NCBI RefSeq assembly: GCF_900188155.1
Contig: NZ_FZOG01000001.1
Location: 656,935-720,934, forward strand
Origin: Pseudomonas segetis
Lineage (GTDB): Bacteria; Pseudomonadota; Gammaproteobacteria; Pseudomonadales; Pseudomonadaceae
Reading direction: 5' to 3'
DNA length: 64,000 nucleotides
The notes under the pieces are model-generated. The model did not search any database. It had not been told where the DNA came from and saw nothing but the letters and a program-made list of their open reading frames with translations. Position numbers and translations under genes: made by a program. Each line of letters starts with the position of its first letter. Within the stretch, counting starts at the first letter, position 1. Of this stretch, positions 50,502-60,600 are shown piece after piece.

Positions 50502-51413
50502 ATGAGTCAGGCGTTACCCGACCTGAAGTTGCTCAGGATTTTTGCCAGCGTGGTGCGCCACCAGGGCTTTGCTGCGGCTCAGCAGGAGTTGAAGCTATCG
50601 ACTTCTGCAATCAGCACCTACATGAGCCAACTCGAGAGTTCGCTGGGGCTTAGCCTGTGCCACCGAGGGCGTGGCGGTTTCAGTCTGACCAGCAAGGGCG
50701 AGTTGTTTCATCAGGAAACCTTGCGCCTACTGAGTGAGCTGGAGGGTTTTGAACGCTACTCGGCAGCGCTCAAGGGCGAGCTGCGCGGAACCCTGAATCT
50801 CGGGGTGCTCGACTCAACGGTAAGCGATATGGCTTTACCTTTGGCTGAAGTAATTGGTGCCTACAGCCATGAACACCCGGCGGTGCACCTGCATTTGTCT
50901 GTATTGAGCCCTTATGAATTACAGCTTGCGGTACTGGACAATCGCCTGGATATTGCCATCGGTGCGTTCTCGACCCGCATGAATGGCTTGCTGTATCAGC
51001 CTTTGTATCGCGAACAGCATTGGCTGTACTGCAGCGAGCGTCACTCGCTGTTCAAGCAGCGGCGCATTCCCGCCGAGGTCATTACCCAGCAACGCATGGT
51101 GGGGCGTGGCTATTGGAGCCAGGCAGAACTGGCGCGCCATGGCTTCAAGCACAGCGCGGGGACTGTCGAGTCGATGGAGGCCCAGTTGATCTTGGTGTTG
51201 TCAGGCGCCTACATCGGCTATTTGCCCGAGCACTACGCACAGCATTGGGTCGAGTTGCAGCAGTTGCGCGTATTGCTGCCAGCGACATTTGGTTATCAAG
51301 CACCGTTTTCGTTGATCCTGCGTCGAGGCCGTTCGCGCGAGCCCTTGATTCAAACCTTTCGCGATCTGCTCAAGACGCAGTTGAATGCGGCTGATAAGAA
51401 CGTCGCTGGCTAA
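50502..51413 (+). CDS. gbuR: LysR regulator (GbuR-like)
   Basis: A 303-residue LysR protein with an N-terminal winged helix (PDLKLLRIFASVVRHQGFAAAQQELKLSTSAISTYMSQLESSLG) and a C-terminal effector domain. ATG 50502 follows GGAG by 5 bases; a GTG two codons earlier is less likely. It is divergent from gbuA over a shared dyad, as GbuR (PA1422) is in P. aeruginosa, where it activates gbuA in response to guanidinobutyrate. The tRNA modification gene follows 12 bases downstream. Confidence 0.85.
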   Translation: MSQALPDLKLLRIFASVVRHQGFAAAQQELKLSTSAISTYMSQLESSLGLSLCHRGRGGFSLTSKGELFHQETLRLLSELEGFERYSAALKGELRGTLNLGVLDSTVSDMALPLAEVIGAYSHEHPAVHLHLSVLSPYELQLAVLDNRLDIAIGAFSTRMNGLLYQPLYREQHWLYCSERHSLFKQRRIPAEVITQQRMVGRGYWSQAELARHGFKHSAGTVESMEAQLILVLSGAYIGYLPEHYAQHWVELQQLRVLLPATFGYQAPFSLILRRGRSREPLIQTFRDLLKTQLNAADKNVAG

Positions 51414-51425
51414 GGAGTTATTTTT

Positions 51426-52031
51426 ATGCCTCGCCCCCGCTGCGAGCGATGTGCTCGACCACTTGAGCATTGCCTTTGCGCATTGATCCCAAGCCTGCAT
51501 AGCCGCACCCAGGTATTGATCCTGCAGCACCCAAGCGAGGTCAGGCACGCGCTCAATACCGCAAGTTTGCTGGCGCTTGGACTGCAGAATGCAGAGTTGT
51601 GGGTTGGCGAGCAGTTCGAGCAACTGGCCGCGTACCTGGCGCAACCCGGTTACCGCAGTTACCTGCTGTTTCCGGGGGAGGCTGCGCAGCCCTTGACTGC
51701 TGTTCGGCAAGAGGCCGATCAGATGCCCGTGCGCCTGGTGGTTCCCGATGGCACTTGGCGCAAGGCGCGCAAGTTGCTGTACCTTAATCCGCTGTTGGCA
51801 AACCTGCCGCGCGTAACCTTGCCGCCTGGCCAGCAGTCGCGCTATCGCCTGCGAAAGGCGCCGATGGAGGGCTCGTTATCGACTATCGAGGCGGTCACCG
51901 CTGCCTTGCAGTTGCTTGAGCCGGAGCAATCATTTGCCGCGCTGTTGCAGCCTTTCGATGCCTTGATCGAGGGGCAGATCAGGGCCATGGGCGCTCACAC
52001 CTTTGCGCGTAATCATTCAAACAAGACATAG
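51426..52031 (+). CDS. DTW-domain tRNA-uridine aminocarboxypropyltransferase
   Basis: A 201-residue DTW/TapT-type protein. A zinc-like cysteine cluster is at the N-terminus (Cys6, Cys9, Cys16, Cys18 in RCERC...HCLC), the signature appears as VPDGTWRKARKLLYLNP, and LPPGQQSRYRLRKAP follows. Members transfer an aminocarboxypropyl group from AdoMet to uridine in tRNA (acp3U). It starts 12 bases after the LysR gene, perhaps co-transcribed. Assignment to a specific tRNA position is not possible. Confidence 0.88.
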   Translation: MPRPRCERCARPLEHCLCALIPSLHSRTQVLILQHPSEVRHALNTASLLALGLQNAELWVGEQFEQLAAYLAQPGYRSYLLFPGEAAQPLTAVRQEADQMPVRLVVPDGTWRKARKLLYLNPLLANLPRVTLPPGQQSRYRLRKAPMEGSLSTIEAVTAALQLLEPEQSFAALLQPFDALIEGQIRAMGAHTFARNHSNKT

Positions 52032-52041
52032 GGGCCTCAGT

Positions 52042-52308
52042 GAACCTCTGAACAAGGTCGCGAGCGACGGGAGTACAAGGCGCAACGACCAACGGGAGTA
52101 ACAGCCAAAGGCTGGCCCGGAGGGCGAGCGCCAGCGAGTCAAAGGTGCGAAAAAGCGACCGGGGGCGCGCTCGACTCTAGTGGCCTAGATGAGCATTTGA
52201 TTCGCGTTGCTCACCACTTCGGGGCCGAACTGAAGTTCGCTCAGCCTAAAGGCTGTGAGCAGCTTTTCAACGCCGTATTATCGAGCGCAGCAGTTTTTCA
52301 GAGGTTCC
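52042..52308. repeat. dispersed non-coding element, copy 2
   Basis: A 267-base element bounded by imperfect terminal inverted repeats: GAACCTCTGAACA at the left and, on the complement of the right end, GGAACCTCTGAAAA. It shares ordered blocks with the copy at 21423-21680. Its right end directly touches the TAA stop codon of the HlyD-type adaptor gene. It contains no convincing ORF, and no transposase is nearby. I read it as a MITE-like element or an old insertion-sequence end pair. Confidence 0.75.
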
Positions 52309-53655
52309 TTAGCGTTCACGCAGCGCCTCGGTGCGGGCTTTGAGTACCGGCTTGAGCAGGTAGTCAAGCACGCTCTTCTGGCCGGTAATGATATCGACAG
52401 TGGCAACCATGCCGGGGATGATCATCAGCGGTTGTTTATCACTGCCTAAATGGCTCTTATCGGTGCGTAATTGGATCAGATAGAAGCTGTTGCCTTCATC
52501 ATCGGTAATGGTGTCCGCGCTGATAAGTTCCAGGTTGGCCTTGAGGCCGCCATAAATGGTGTAGTCATAGGCGCTGAACTTGACCATGGCTTTCTGGCCC
52601 GGATGAAGAAATGCCACATCCTGCGGACGCACCTTGGCTTCGATCAGCAAGTTGTCTTCCAGTGGCACTATCTCAAGCATATCGCTGCCGGGCTGGACGA
52701 CGCCGCCAATGGTGTTGACCTTGAGTTGCTTGATGATGCCGTTGACGGGTGAAATTACCGTGGTTCTGCTGACGCGGTCGTCAATCGCCGAGCCACTGGC
52801 GTTGATCTTCTTCAGTTCAGTGCGGGCATCATTGAGCTCCTTGAAGGCATCGGCACGGAAGCCCAATTCGGATTCCTCGATCTTGCTTTTGATCTCGCTG
52901 ATTGCCGATTCCGCCCTTGGAATTGCCAGGTTGGTTGCATCGAGCGAGCCGCGGACTTCAACCGCGCTGCGCCGCAGCCTGAGAATCTCGACCGGTGAAA
53001 TGGCGCCGGCCTTGACCAGGGGGGTCGACATGTTCAGTTCTTGCTGAATCAAGCCCAGGCTGGACCGATACTGTTGCGCCTTGGAGCGAAACTCTGCCAG
53101 CTCCTGGTTCTTTTGCCGAAGCTGCTCGCCAAGTGTCCGCTGCTCGCTTTGCAGCCGTTGTTGTCGTGAGCTGTACAAGCCTGCTTCGTCCTCGGCCAGT
53201 TGTGGGGCACTGCGGGTTATTTCCTCGGGCATTGCCAGCGGCCTGCCTTCCGCCTCTGCACTCAGGCGCTCCACGCGGGCAATCAGCGCCAAGCGGTCGG
53301 CATCGCTTTCACCCTTGTTGGACAAAAAACGTGTGTCATCGAGGCGCAGCAAGACATCGTTCTTGTTAACCACCTGGCCTTCACGAACAAAAATCTCACT
53401 GACAATTCCGCCCTCAAGGTTCTGGATGACCTGGATCTTGCTCGAGGGAATGGCCTTGCCCTGGCCGGTGGTGACCTCATCTAGCACTGCGAAATTGGCC
53501 CAGGCCACAGCACTGAGGATGCAGGCTGTGACGACCCAGATGGTAATGCGGGCAAACCATGGCGTGTCTTCAAGCACTGCGCCGTCGACCTCGGGCATGA
53601 ACTCGGTGTCGCCTTTGCCGTGGGCGAAGTAGTTACTCAGGATCTGCTGGCTCAT
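52309..53655 (-). CDS. HlyD-family adaptor of type I secretion
   Basis: A 448-residue membrane-fusion protein of the LapC/HlyD group. A short cytoplasmic N-terminus precedes one membrane helix (about 33-52, ITIWVVTACILSAVAWANFAVL). The first lipoyl half follows (GIVSEIFVREGQVV), then a long coiled-coil hairpin (about 120-300) and a second lipoyl/barrel part (VSRTTVISPVNGIIKQL). It bridges the inner-membrane ABC transporter and the TolC channel. It is the last gene of the secretion operon, and its stop codon touches a repeat element. Confidence 0.92.
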   Translation of the reverse strand: MSQQILSNYFAHGKGDTEFMPEVDGAVLEDTPWFARITIWVVTACILSAVAWANFAVLDEVTTGQGKAIPSSKIQVIQNLEGGIVSEIFVREGQVVNKNDVLLRLDDTRFLSNKGESDADRLALIARVERLSAEAEGRPLAMPEEITRSAPQLAEDEAGLYSSRQQRLQSEQRTLGEQLRQKNQELAEFRSKAQQYRSSLGLIQQELNMSTPLVKAGAISPVEILRLRRSAVEVRGSLDATNLAIPRAESAISEIKSKIEESELGFRADAFKELNDARTELKKINASGSAIDDRVSRTTVISPVNGIIKQLKVNTIGGVVQPGSDMLEIVPLEDNLLIEAKVRPQDVAFLHPGQKAMVKFSAYDYTIYGGLKANLELISADTITDDEGNSFYLIQLRTDKSHLGSDKQPLMIIPGMVATVDIITGQKSVLDYLLKPVLKARTEALRER

Positions 53656-53664
53656 GATGTTTTC

Positions 53665-55824
53665 CTAGACCGCTGCCGGGCCGACGCGGCCTTTGCGCAA
53701 GGCTTCGATAACCGATTCTTTCGGGCCATCGGCGACAATGCGCCCGTTATCCAGGACGATCAGCCTGTCGACCAGGCTGAGCATTGATGCGCGGTGGGTG
53801 ATGAGCAGCAGGGTTTTGCCTTGCGTCCAGGTTTGCAGGCGGTTGCGCAGGATTTCTTCGCTGGTGTTGTCCATGGCGCTGGTTGGTTCATCCAGCAGCA
53901 TTATGGGTGGATCGAGCAGCATGGCGCGGGCCATCAACACGGCCTGGCGTTGGCCGCCAGAGAGTAACTGGCCGCGTTCGCCAACCGGGCGATCAAAACC
54001 CTGCGGGTGTTGCTTGGCCAGCTCGCTGACTCCGGTCAGTTCGGCCACTTCGAGCATGCGCGTATCACTGACGTAACGTGCGCCCAGGGTGATGTTGTCG
54101 CGCAAGCTGCCGCTGAGCAGCGGCAAGTCATGGGAGACGAAGCCTATCTGGTGACGCAGGTCGGCAACATCGAGTTGGCGCAGGTCCAGGTTATCGAGCA
54201 GCACCTGGCCTTCTGTCGGCATGTAGAACGCCATGATCAACTTGGCCAGCGTGCTTTTGCCAGAGCCACTGCGACCGATGATGCCGACCCTTTCGCCCGC
54301 CGCCAGCTGCACGCTGACATCGTTCAATGCCGGGCTGGACTGGTTGGGATAGCTGAAGCTGACCTGGCGAACCTGTATGGCGCCAGACAGGTGCGTGCGC
54401 TCAAGTGGCCGCTGCTTGGCCTGGCGCTCCTGGGGCATGGCCATGAGTGCGTCGGTGCTGGTCATGGTCAGGCGTGCTTGTTGGTAGCGCGTGATCAAAC
54501 CCGCGATTTGCCCAAGTGGTGCCAATACCCGGCTGCCGAGCATGTAGCAGGCAACCAGTGCGCCGACGCTCAGTGATCCGGCGATGATGCTGTAGACCCC
54601 GGCGACTATGGTCGCCATGCCGGCGAACTGCTGCAGGAACAGGGTGCCGTTGGTTGCCAGTGAGGCGAGAAAGCGCGCATGGGTGTCGAGGCGGGTGAGG
54701 GCGCCGTGGGTTTTTTCCCAATCATGCTGGCGCTCGCTTTCGGCGCCACAGGCCTTGAGGGTTTCCAGCCCTCCGAGGGTCTCGATCAACAGCGCCTGGC
54801 GGCGCGAGGCCAGTGCCAGGCTTTTTTCCACGGTGTCGCGCAGTTGCACCTGAATGATCAAGGCAAACACCGCGGTAATCGGGAAAGCCAGCAGCGGGAT
54901 CACCACCAGCCAGCCGCCCAGCAGGCCGATCACGGTAATCATGAGCAGGGAAAATGGCAGGTCAATCAGGCTGGTCAAGGTGACAGCGGTCAGGAATTCT
55001 CGTAGCCCCTGGAAGTCATGGATGCTCTGCGCAAAGCCGCCAATACTGCTGGGGCGTGAGCTCATCGACATCCCGGTGATGCGTTCGAACAGGGTCGCCG
55101 AGAGCACCACGTCAGTCTTTTTTCCCGCTGTGTCGAGCAGGTGCGCGCGAAGTATGCGCAGCAACAGTTCAAAGCTGGTGCCGACAAACAATCCGATGGC
55201 CAATACCCACAAGGTCGCGGTTGCCTGGTTGGGCACTACGCGATCGTAGGTCTGCATGACGAACAAGGGCACCAGCAAGCCCAGAAGGTTGATGAGTAGG
55301 CTGGCCAGGACCGCATCGGCATACAGCCAGCGCGAGAGTTTCAGGGTGTCGCGGAACCAGGCTTCGATTCGTGGCACAAGTGGTTGCCGGGCTTCTTCGA
55401 GTTCATGCCGTGGGCGGGCAAAAAACGCATGTCCGGTGTAGACCGCGGCAAGCTCGTCACGGCTGACCGTTTGTTCGCCGCCGTCAGCTTCGCAGGGCAG
55501 TATCTGGGCCTGGTCGGCATCAAGCCATTTATGCAAAACCGCGCTGCGACCGTCGTTCAGCAGCAACAGCACCGGCAGGTTCAGTGCGGATATTGCGTTC
55601 AAGTCACGGCGTAACAAGCGACCTTGCAGGCCAGCCCTGGCCGCGCAGCGGGCCAGTAGTTCCGGGGTCAGGCACTGTTTGGGCATGGGCAGGCCCGCGC
55701 TCAAGCTCCCCCGGCTGACAGTGCAGCCGTGTAGCCTGCATAGAATCAACAGACCATCCAGTAATGGATCGTCGTGGCTCAAGCGCGGGTCGCCGTGACT
55801 TGCTGGCAGCTCCATGGTGGTCAA
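53665..55824 (-). CDS. type I secretion ABC transporter (LapB-like)
   Basis: A 719-residue fusion of an N-terminal C39-peptidase-like domain (about 20-150), a six-helix membrane domain (about 160-460) and an ATPase domain. The C39 catalytic cysteine position (DCGL in true peptidases) reads LDGL here, with Asp, so it is an inactive CLD that only docks the substrate. Walker A is GRSGSGKST, signature LSGGQRQAVLMARAML, Walker B LLLDEPTSAMD. TTG 55824 is favoured by GAGGAG 8 bases upstream over ATG 55815. It would export the divergent adhesin. Confidence 0.92.
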   Translation of the reverse strand: MTTMELPASHGDPRLSHDDPLLDGLLILCRLHGCTVSRGSLSAGLPMPKQCLTPELLARCAARAGLQGRLLRRDLNAISALNLPVLLLLNDGRSAVLHKWLDADQAQILPCEADGGEQTVSRDELAAVYTGHAFFARPRHELEEARQPLVPRIEAWFRDTLKLSRWLYADAVLASLLINLLGLLVPLFVMQTYDRVVPNQATATLWVLAIGLFVGTSFELLLRILRAHLLDTAGKKTDVVLSATLFERITGMSMSSRPSSIGGFAQSIHDFQGLREFLTAVTLTSLIDLPFSLLMITVIGLLGGWLVVIPLLAFPITAVFALIIQVQLRDTVEKSLALASRRQALLIETLGGLETLKACGAESERQHDWEKTHGALTRLDTHARFLASLATNGTLFLQQFAGMATIVAGVYSIIAGSLSVGALVACYMLGSRVLAPLGQIAGLITRYQQARLTMTSTDALMAMPQERQAKQRPLERTHLSGAIQVRQVSFSYPNQSSPALNDVSVQLAAGERVGIIGRSGSGKSTLAKLIMAFYMPTEGQVLLDNLDLRQLDVADLRHQIGFVSHDLPLLSGSLRDNITLGARYVSDTRMLEVAELTGVSELAKQHPQGFDRPVGERGQLLSGGQRQAVLMARAMLLDPPIMLLDEPTSAMDNTSEEILRNRLQTWTQGKTLLLITHRASMLSLVDRLIVLDNGRIVADGPKESVIEALRKGRVGPAAV

Positions 55825-55845
55825 GGTCAGTGCTCCTCGCGCTGG

Positions 55846-57201
55846 CTATTTCATTTCTGGCAGTCGTGCTTCACTTTTCACTTCGCTCAAGGCTATGGCC
55901 TCGGCCGGAACAATCACTTGCTGTTGCTGGAGCAAATCACCCATGGTCGCGATGACGCGGTACATCGAAAATTCTTCGGTGTAGCGCACGTCGGTGTAGC
56001 GCCGGTTGGCGGTGAACAGTTCGTTTTCGCTGTCGAGCAAGTCGAGCAGGGTCCGTTGCCCCAGGCTGAACTGTTGCTGGTAAGCCTCGCGCACGCTGGC
56101 GGTGTAGTTGGCGTAGTCACGCGCCTTGGGCGTTTGCAGCCGGGCGTTTTGCAAGGCGTTCCAGGCCAGGGAGAGGTTTTCGTTGAGCATGCGCAATGCA
56201 TTGTTGCGAATGTCCATCGACTGGTTGACCTGGTGCGCAGAGGATTGCATCCGCGCCTTGTCGCGCATGCCGTTGTACAGGTTGTAGTTCATCACCACCG
56301 CGGCTCGCCATGTGTTGTAGTGGCCTTCATCGCCCTGGATATTGTTGTCAGCCGTGGTGGCCAGTTCACCATCGAAACGAGGGTAGAACGGCGACTTGGC
56401 AACCTCGTATTGTTTCTCGGCGGCATTGACATCCGCTTGCGCGGACTTGAGGTAGGGGTTGGACTCCATCATGGTTTGCCTGGCCGTGAGCAAGTCTTGC
56501 GGCATGCTGCCCCGGATGGTGGCGGGGCTCTCCAGTTCATCGGCAGAACGACCGACTGCGCTGAAGAAATTGGCTTCGGCATCAGCAAGGTTGACCTGCT
56601 CGGTGTACAGGTTGTTTTCCGCCAGGGCCAGGCGCGCGCTGGACTGATCAAAGTCTGCCGTGCTGCCGACGCCTTGTTTGCTGCGCAGGTCGATCTGGTC
56701 GTTGATGCGCTGGTGTGCTTGCAGGTTGTTTTTGGCCAGGTTGACCATTTCGCGACGCTTGAGCACATCGAGGTATACCTCCACGGTACGCAGCGCCAGG
56801 CTCTCGGCAGTGCCGCGCACGTAGTAGGCGCGGGAGTTGACCACGGCCTCGGTGCGCGCGACTTCGTTGGGGGTGTTGAAACCATCGAAGAGCATCTGCC
56901 GCAAGCGCAGTTCCGATGTCGCGTAGTTCAGGGTTTCGTCATTGTGATTGCCCAATGCCCGGGTGCTTGGACTGTCAGTATTTTCCCGGCCATAACCGGC
57001 CAGCAGGTCGATGCTGGGTTGATAGCCACCCTTGGCGATCTTGACCTCTTCGTCGGCCGATAGCCGGCTGTTCATGCCCGCATGCAGTTCAGGGTGATTG
57101 TCGAGCGTGCTTTGGATGGCTTCAGACAAGGACATTGCCTGGGCCTGAGAGCACGAAAGTGCGATGAGAATGCTGCTGTAGAGTAAGTTTAATGCGCGCA
57201 T
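55846..57201 (-). CDS. TolC-family outer-membrane channel (LapE-like)
   Basis: A 451-residue outer-membrane efflux protein. A signal peptide (MRALNLLYSSILIALSCSQAQA) is followed by the repeated alpha-helical TolC domains: LSEAIQSTLDNHPELHAG near the start, QRTLLDLLDSENELFTANRRYTDVRY near the end. It is the first gene of the leftward TolC-ABC-HlyD operon, with a 21-base gap before the ABC gene. It starts 457 bases from the oppositely coded adhesin gene and completes a dedicated type I secretion system. Confidence 0.92.
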   Translation of the reverse strand: MRALNLLYSSILIALSCSQAQAMSLSEAIQSTLDNHPELHAGMNSRLSADEEVKIAKGGYQPSIDLLAGYGRENTDSPSTRALGNHNDETLNYATSELRLRQMLFDGFNTPNEVARTEAVVNSRAYYVRGTAESLALRTVEVYLDVLKRREMVNLAKNNLQAHQRINDQIDLRSKQGVGSTADFDQSSARLALAENNLYTEQVNLADAEANFFSAVGRSADELESPATIRGSMPQDLLTARQTMMESNPYLKSAQADVNAAEKQYEVAKSPFYPRFDGELATTADNNIQGDEGHYNTWRAAVVMNYNLYNGMRDKARMQSSAHQVNQSMDIRNNALRMLNENLSLAWNALQNARLQTPKARDYANYTASVREAYQQQFSLGQRTLLDLLDSENELFTANRRYTDVRYTEEFSMYRVIATMGDLLQQQQVIVPAEAIALSEVKSEARLPEMK

Positions 57202-57658
57202 TTGAAGAACTCCTTGTTCCGTGCCCTAGTCTTGTCGCCAATTAGTTGACGTTTTTTAGTGTTAAACCGTTTCAGGTTTGTAACAACAAAGCTAAGAACA
57301 TCTTTGGCCCAGCCTCATAAAAATTTCTCACAAGGGTTATTCCTAAAAAATCTTAGGTACTCTGAGAAAATCGGCACATTGTTACTGGTAAGTGAGCCAG
57401 CAAATAATGGGTTTGGCGCATTTTCTGGAACTTGAGTGCTAAGACGAATACCAAGAAACAAGTATTAGGGCGGGGTTGATTCAGATGGACGTGGCAGGCA
57501 AATCTTTATGCGACATTTTTTTGGCATGTCGTTTTCATGATTGCCTGCCGCGCCATTTGAATCTGTTTTTTTGCAACGCTCGATACCCGAAATCTGTGTG
57601 TTCGTCGTCAACGAAACAGGCCGGTTGAACACTGGCTGCCGTAGATGAGGACGAGACC
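57202..57658. other. divergent regulatory region of the adhesin and secretion genes
   Basis: A 457-base AT-richer stretch between the two oppositely transcribed genes. Features seen: a CCTAA-N6-TTAGG dyad at 57342-57357, a GTC...TTGAC spacing at 57234-57250 that faintly recalls FleQ sites, and a nested inverted repeat at 57493-57549. No small ORF with a ribosome-binding site was found. Promoters for both genes must lie here. Confidence 0.45.
57493..57549 (+). promoter_or_regulatory. nested inverted repeats in the adhesin leader
   Basis: GGCAGGCAA (57493-57501) is complementary to TTGCCTGCC (57541-57549). Inside lies CGACAT (57511-57516) complementary to ATGTCG (57526-57531). Together they can fold into a two-tier stem 110 bases before the adhesin start codon. 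It could be an mRNA leader structure or a regulator site. Confidence 0.55.
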
Positions 57659-60600
57659 ATGGCGACGTTGATTGGTGTAGTAACCCAGGTAGTTGGCGAA
57701 GTATTCGCTGTAGCCAGCAACGGTTCACGGCGCCCCTTGGTTGAAGGCGATCGCCTGTTCGCAGGGGAGCAAATCAATACCGGTGCTACCGGCGCCTTGG
57801 CGGTCAAGCTGAGCAATGGCGAGCTGCTGACCCTGGGCCGTGACAGCAGCCTGGCGCTGTCCGAGCAGATGCTCGCCCAGGCCGGGGAGGGTTCTAACGC
57901 GCCGCAGCAGGACACCCCGGCGCCGACTGCCAATGACTTGACCGAGGTTGAAAAACTGCAGGCAGCGATCGAGGCTGGTGTCGACCCCACTCAGGAGGCT
58001 GAAGCAACCGCAGCTGGCCCCGGCAGCTCTGGTGGCGCGGGAGGTGTTGGTGGCGGGCACAGCTTTGTGTTGCTGGATGCGGTCGGTGGCTCTGTCGATC
58101 CTGAGCTGGGTTTTCCTACTGCAGGCTTTAACGACGGCCCTGAATTTGTCGATCCCGACATTGAGGTCGACCCACGGTTGCCGATTGCTGAAACACCTGA
58201 GCCACCCGTGGTCCAGCCACCGGTCGAACCTCCGGTCGTGGTGCCGCCTACAGAGCCGGAACCGACTGATTTCACGCCTGTGGTCACCGTGGACTACCAG
58301 GACTTTGTCGGCAGCGTAATTGCCGGCCCGGCCATAGTCGAGGAATCCGCCCTGGTCCAGGGCACCAACCCGGCGAGTAATGGCGAGCAAGCCAGTGGCA
58401 AGCTGGTGGTCGAGTCCCGTGATGGCGTCTCGGCGCTTGAAGTAATGGATGTCAATGGCAATTGGGTCAATGTTACCCAAGGCGGCACAGTACAAGGCCA
58501 ATACGGCGTGCTCACGATTGACGCCAACGGCAACTGGAACTACGTGCTGAGCGCCAATACCCTGGATCACACCAATCCGAACGCAACAGGTGCTGATGAT
58601 CAGGTCGGCGAGAGTTTCAGCGTACGGGTCACTGATCTGGATGGCGATGTTTCCCCAATCGCAACCCTGGACGTGCTGGTCAATGACGACGGGCCTGTTG
58701 CTGCGGTGGGCGAGGCGGCGCAGATTCACCTGTTTGTCGATGAAGATGAAACCGCCCAGGGCAATACCGATGGCGATAGCACCACCAATGTCACCTCGGG
58801 CGCGCCCGGTACGCTCAATACGCTGGTCAACTTCGGTGCCGACGGTGCTGGCTCATTTGGCCTGTCGAACAGCGGCGCGGCAATCAGCTCGCTTACTGCC
58901 CAGGGCCTGACTTCGGGCGGAGCAGCCCTGAGTTACAGCGTGGTGGGCAATACCTTGACCGCAGTGGCCAACGGCGAAACCATTTTCACCTTTGTGGTGG
59001 GCGCAGACGGCAGCTATAACTTCACCCTCAGCGGCCCTGTCGACCACCCGGTTACTGATGGCAACGACGATGAGCTGCTGAGCTTCCCGCTCGATCTTTC
59101 TGCGCTGATCACAGCAACCGATGGCGACGGTGACTCCCTGGCAACGGCTTTCCCGGCCGGTAGCTTTACCGTCAACATTGAAGACGATGTGCCGGTATTT
59201 GCCGGGCCTCAAGGCGACCAGGATGCAGGACGCATGTCACTTGCTGCCGCTCAGCCGTTTGGGGTGCATGGCAACGTCCAGGAAGATGCGCTGGAAACAT
59301 CGGCTGGTGCGCCGTATCAAGGCAATCCCGAGGGTGGGCAAACGGTCACCGCCCATGGTGATGCAGGCCTGCTTGGCAGCCTGGTTAAGTTTGGAGCCGA
59401 TGGTCCGGGCGAGTTTTTCCTCAAGGCCGATGTCAGCCAACTCAATGCCCAGGGCCTGACCAGCGAAGGCACGCCTCTGAGCTATGCTCTGGTCGGCAAT
59501 AGCCTTGTTGCCAGCGCCAATGGCCATCCGATCTTTACCCTTACGGTGACTGCTGCCGGCGGCTATGACTTTGTGCTCCAGGGCCCGATTGACCATCCGC
59601 TCATCGATGGCGATGACAGCGAGGATCAATCGGTTCTGAGCATCGATTTCTCTGCATCGCTCGGGGTGACGGATGGCGATGGCGACCCGCTGGCTGGCGG
59701 TTTCCCGGCCAATACCTTCACCATCAATATCGAAGATGACGTGCCGATCCTGATCGGCAGCGAAAACGGCCCGGTGGTCGGTGGTAGCGTGCAGGAAGAT
59801 GCGTTGCTCAGCGCCAATGGCGCGCCTTACCAAGGCAATGCCGAAGGCGGCCAGACAGTCACAGCACAGGGCGCGGATGGCGTGCTCAAGGCATTGGTCA
59901 GTTTCGGTGCCGATGGTCCGGGCGAGTTCTCGTTGAACGGCAAGACCGCATCGCTGCTGGCGCAAAACCTGACCAGTGAAGGCACGGCACTGAGCTATTC
60001 CTTCTCCGGTAATACACTGACCGCCAGCGCCAATGGCCATACGATTTTCACCCTGAGTGTCAGTGCTGGCGGCGGCTACGAATTCGTGCTCAAAGGCCCT
60101 ATTGATCATCCGCAAGCCGATGGCAATGATGCCGAAACCCTGCCGGGGCTGGGCATCGACTTCTCGGGCATTCTCAGCGCTACCGATGGCGATGGCGACC
60201 CGCTGGCCGGCGGATTCGCGGCCAATACCTTCACCATCAATATCGAGGATGATGTGCCAGTTGCGCAAAATTCGACTGCGCCATTGATCCTTGATGATGA
60301 AGGCTTGTACGGCGGGATCAACGGAGGCGTTGGCGACACCCCGGACGCCGCCACCAGCGTCAGTGGCACGCTCAGTTATGCCGCAGGCGCCGATGGCTTG
60401 AAGTCAGTGGTGCTTAGCGGCCCGGACAAGCTGGGCAATGAAGATGTTGTCTCGAAGTGGGATGCCAGCAGCAACACGCTGACCCTATCTTCCTCACGGG
60501 GTGATCTGGTTACGATGGTGCTCAACCCTGCGACTGGCGCCTATACCCTGACCTTGTTGCAGCCGGTGCTGCATGCAGAGGGCGGTGCAGAAAATGATGC

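Noticed and set aside
55774..57063. 429-codon plus-strand frame across the TolC gene
   Set aside because: The TolC-family protein on the other strand has a signal peptide and conserved motifs; this frame has none.
57725..58729. 334-codon minus-strand frame inside the adhesin gene
   Set aside because: The plus-strand frame is continuous with ordered adhesin domains, so this is a shadow. The same holds for minus-strand frames at 59237-60268 and 62612-63478.
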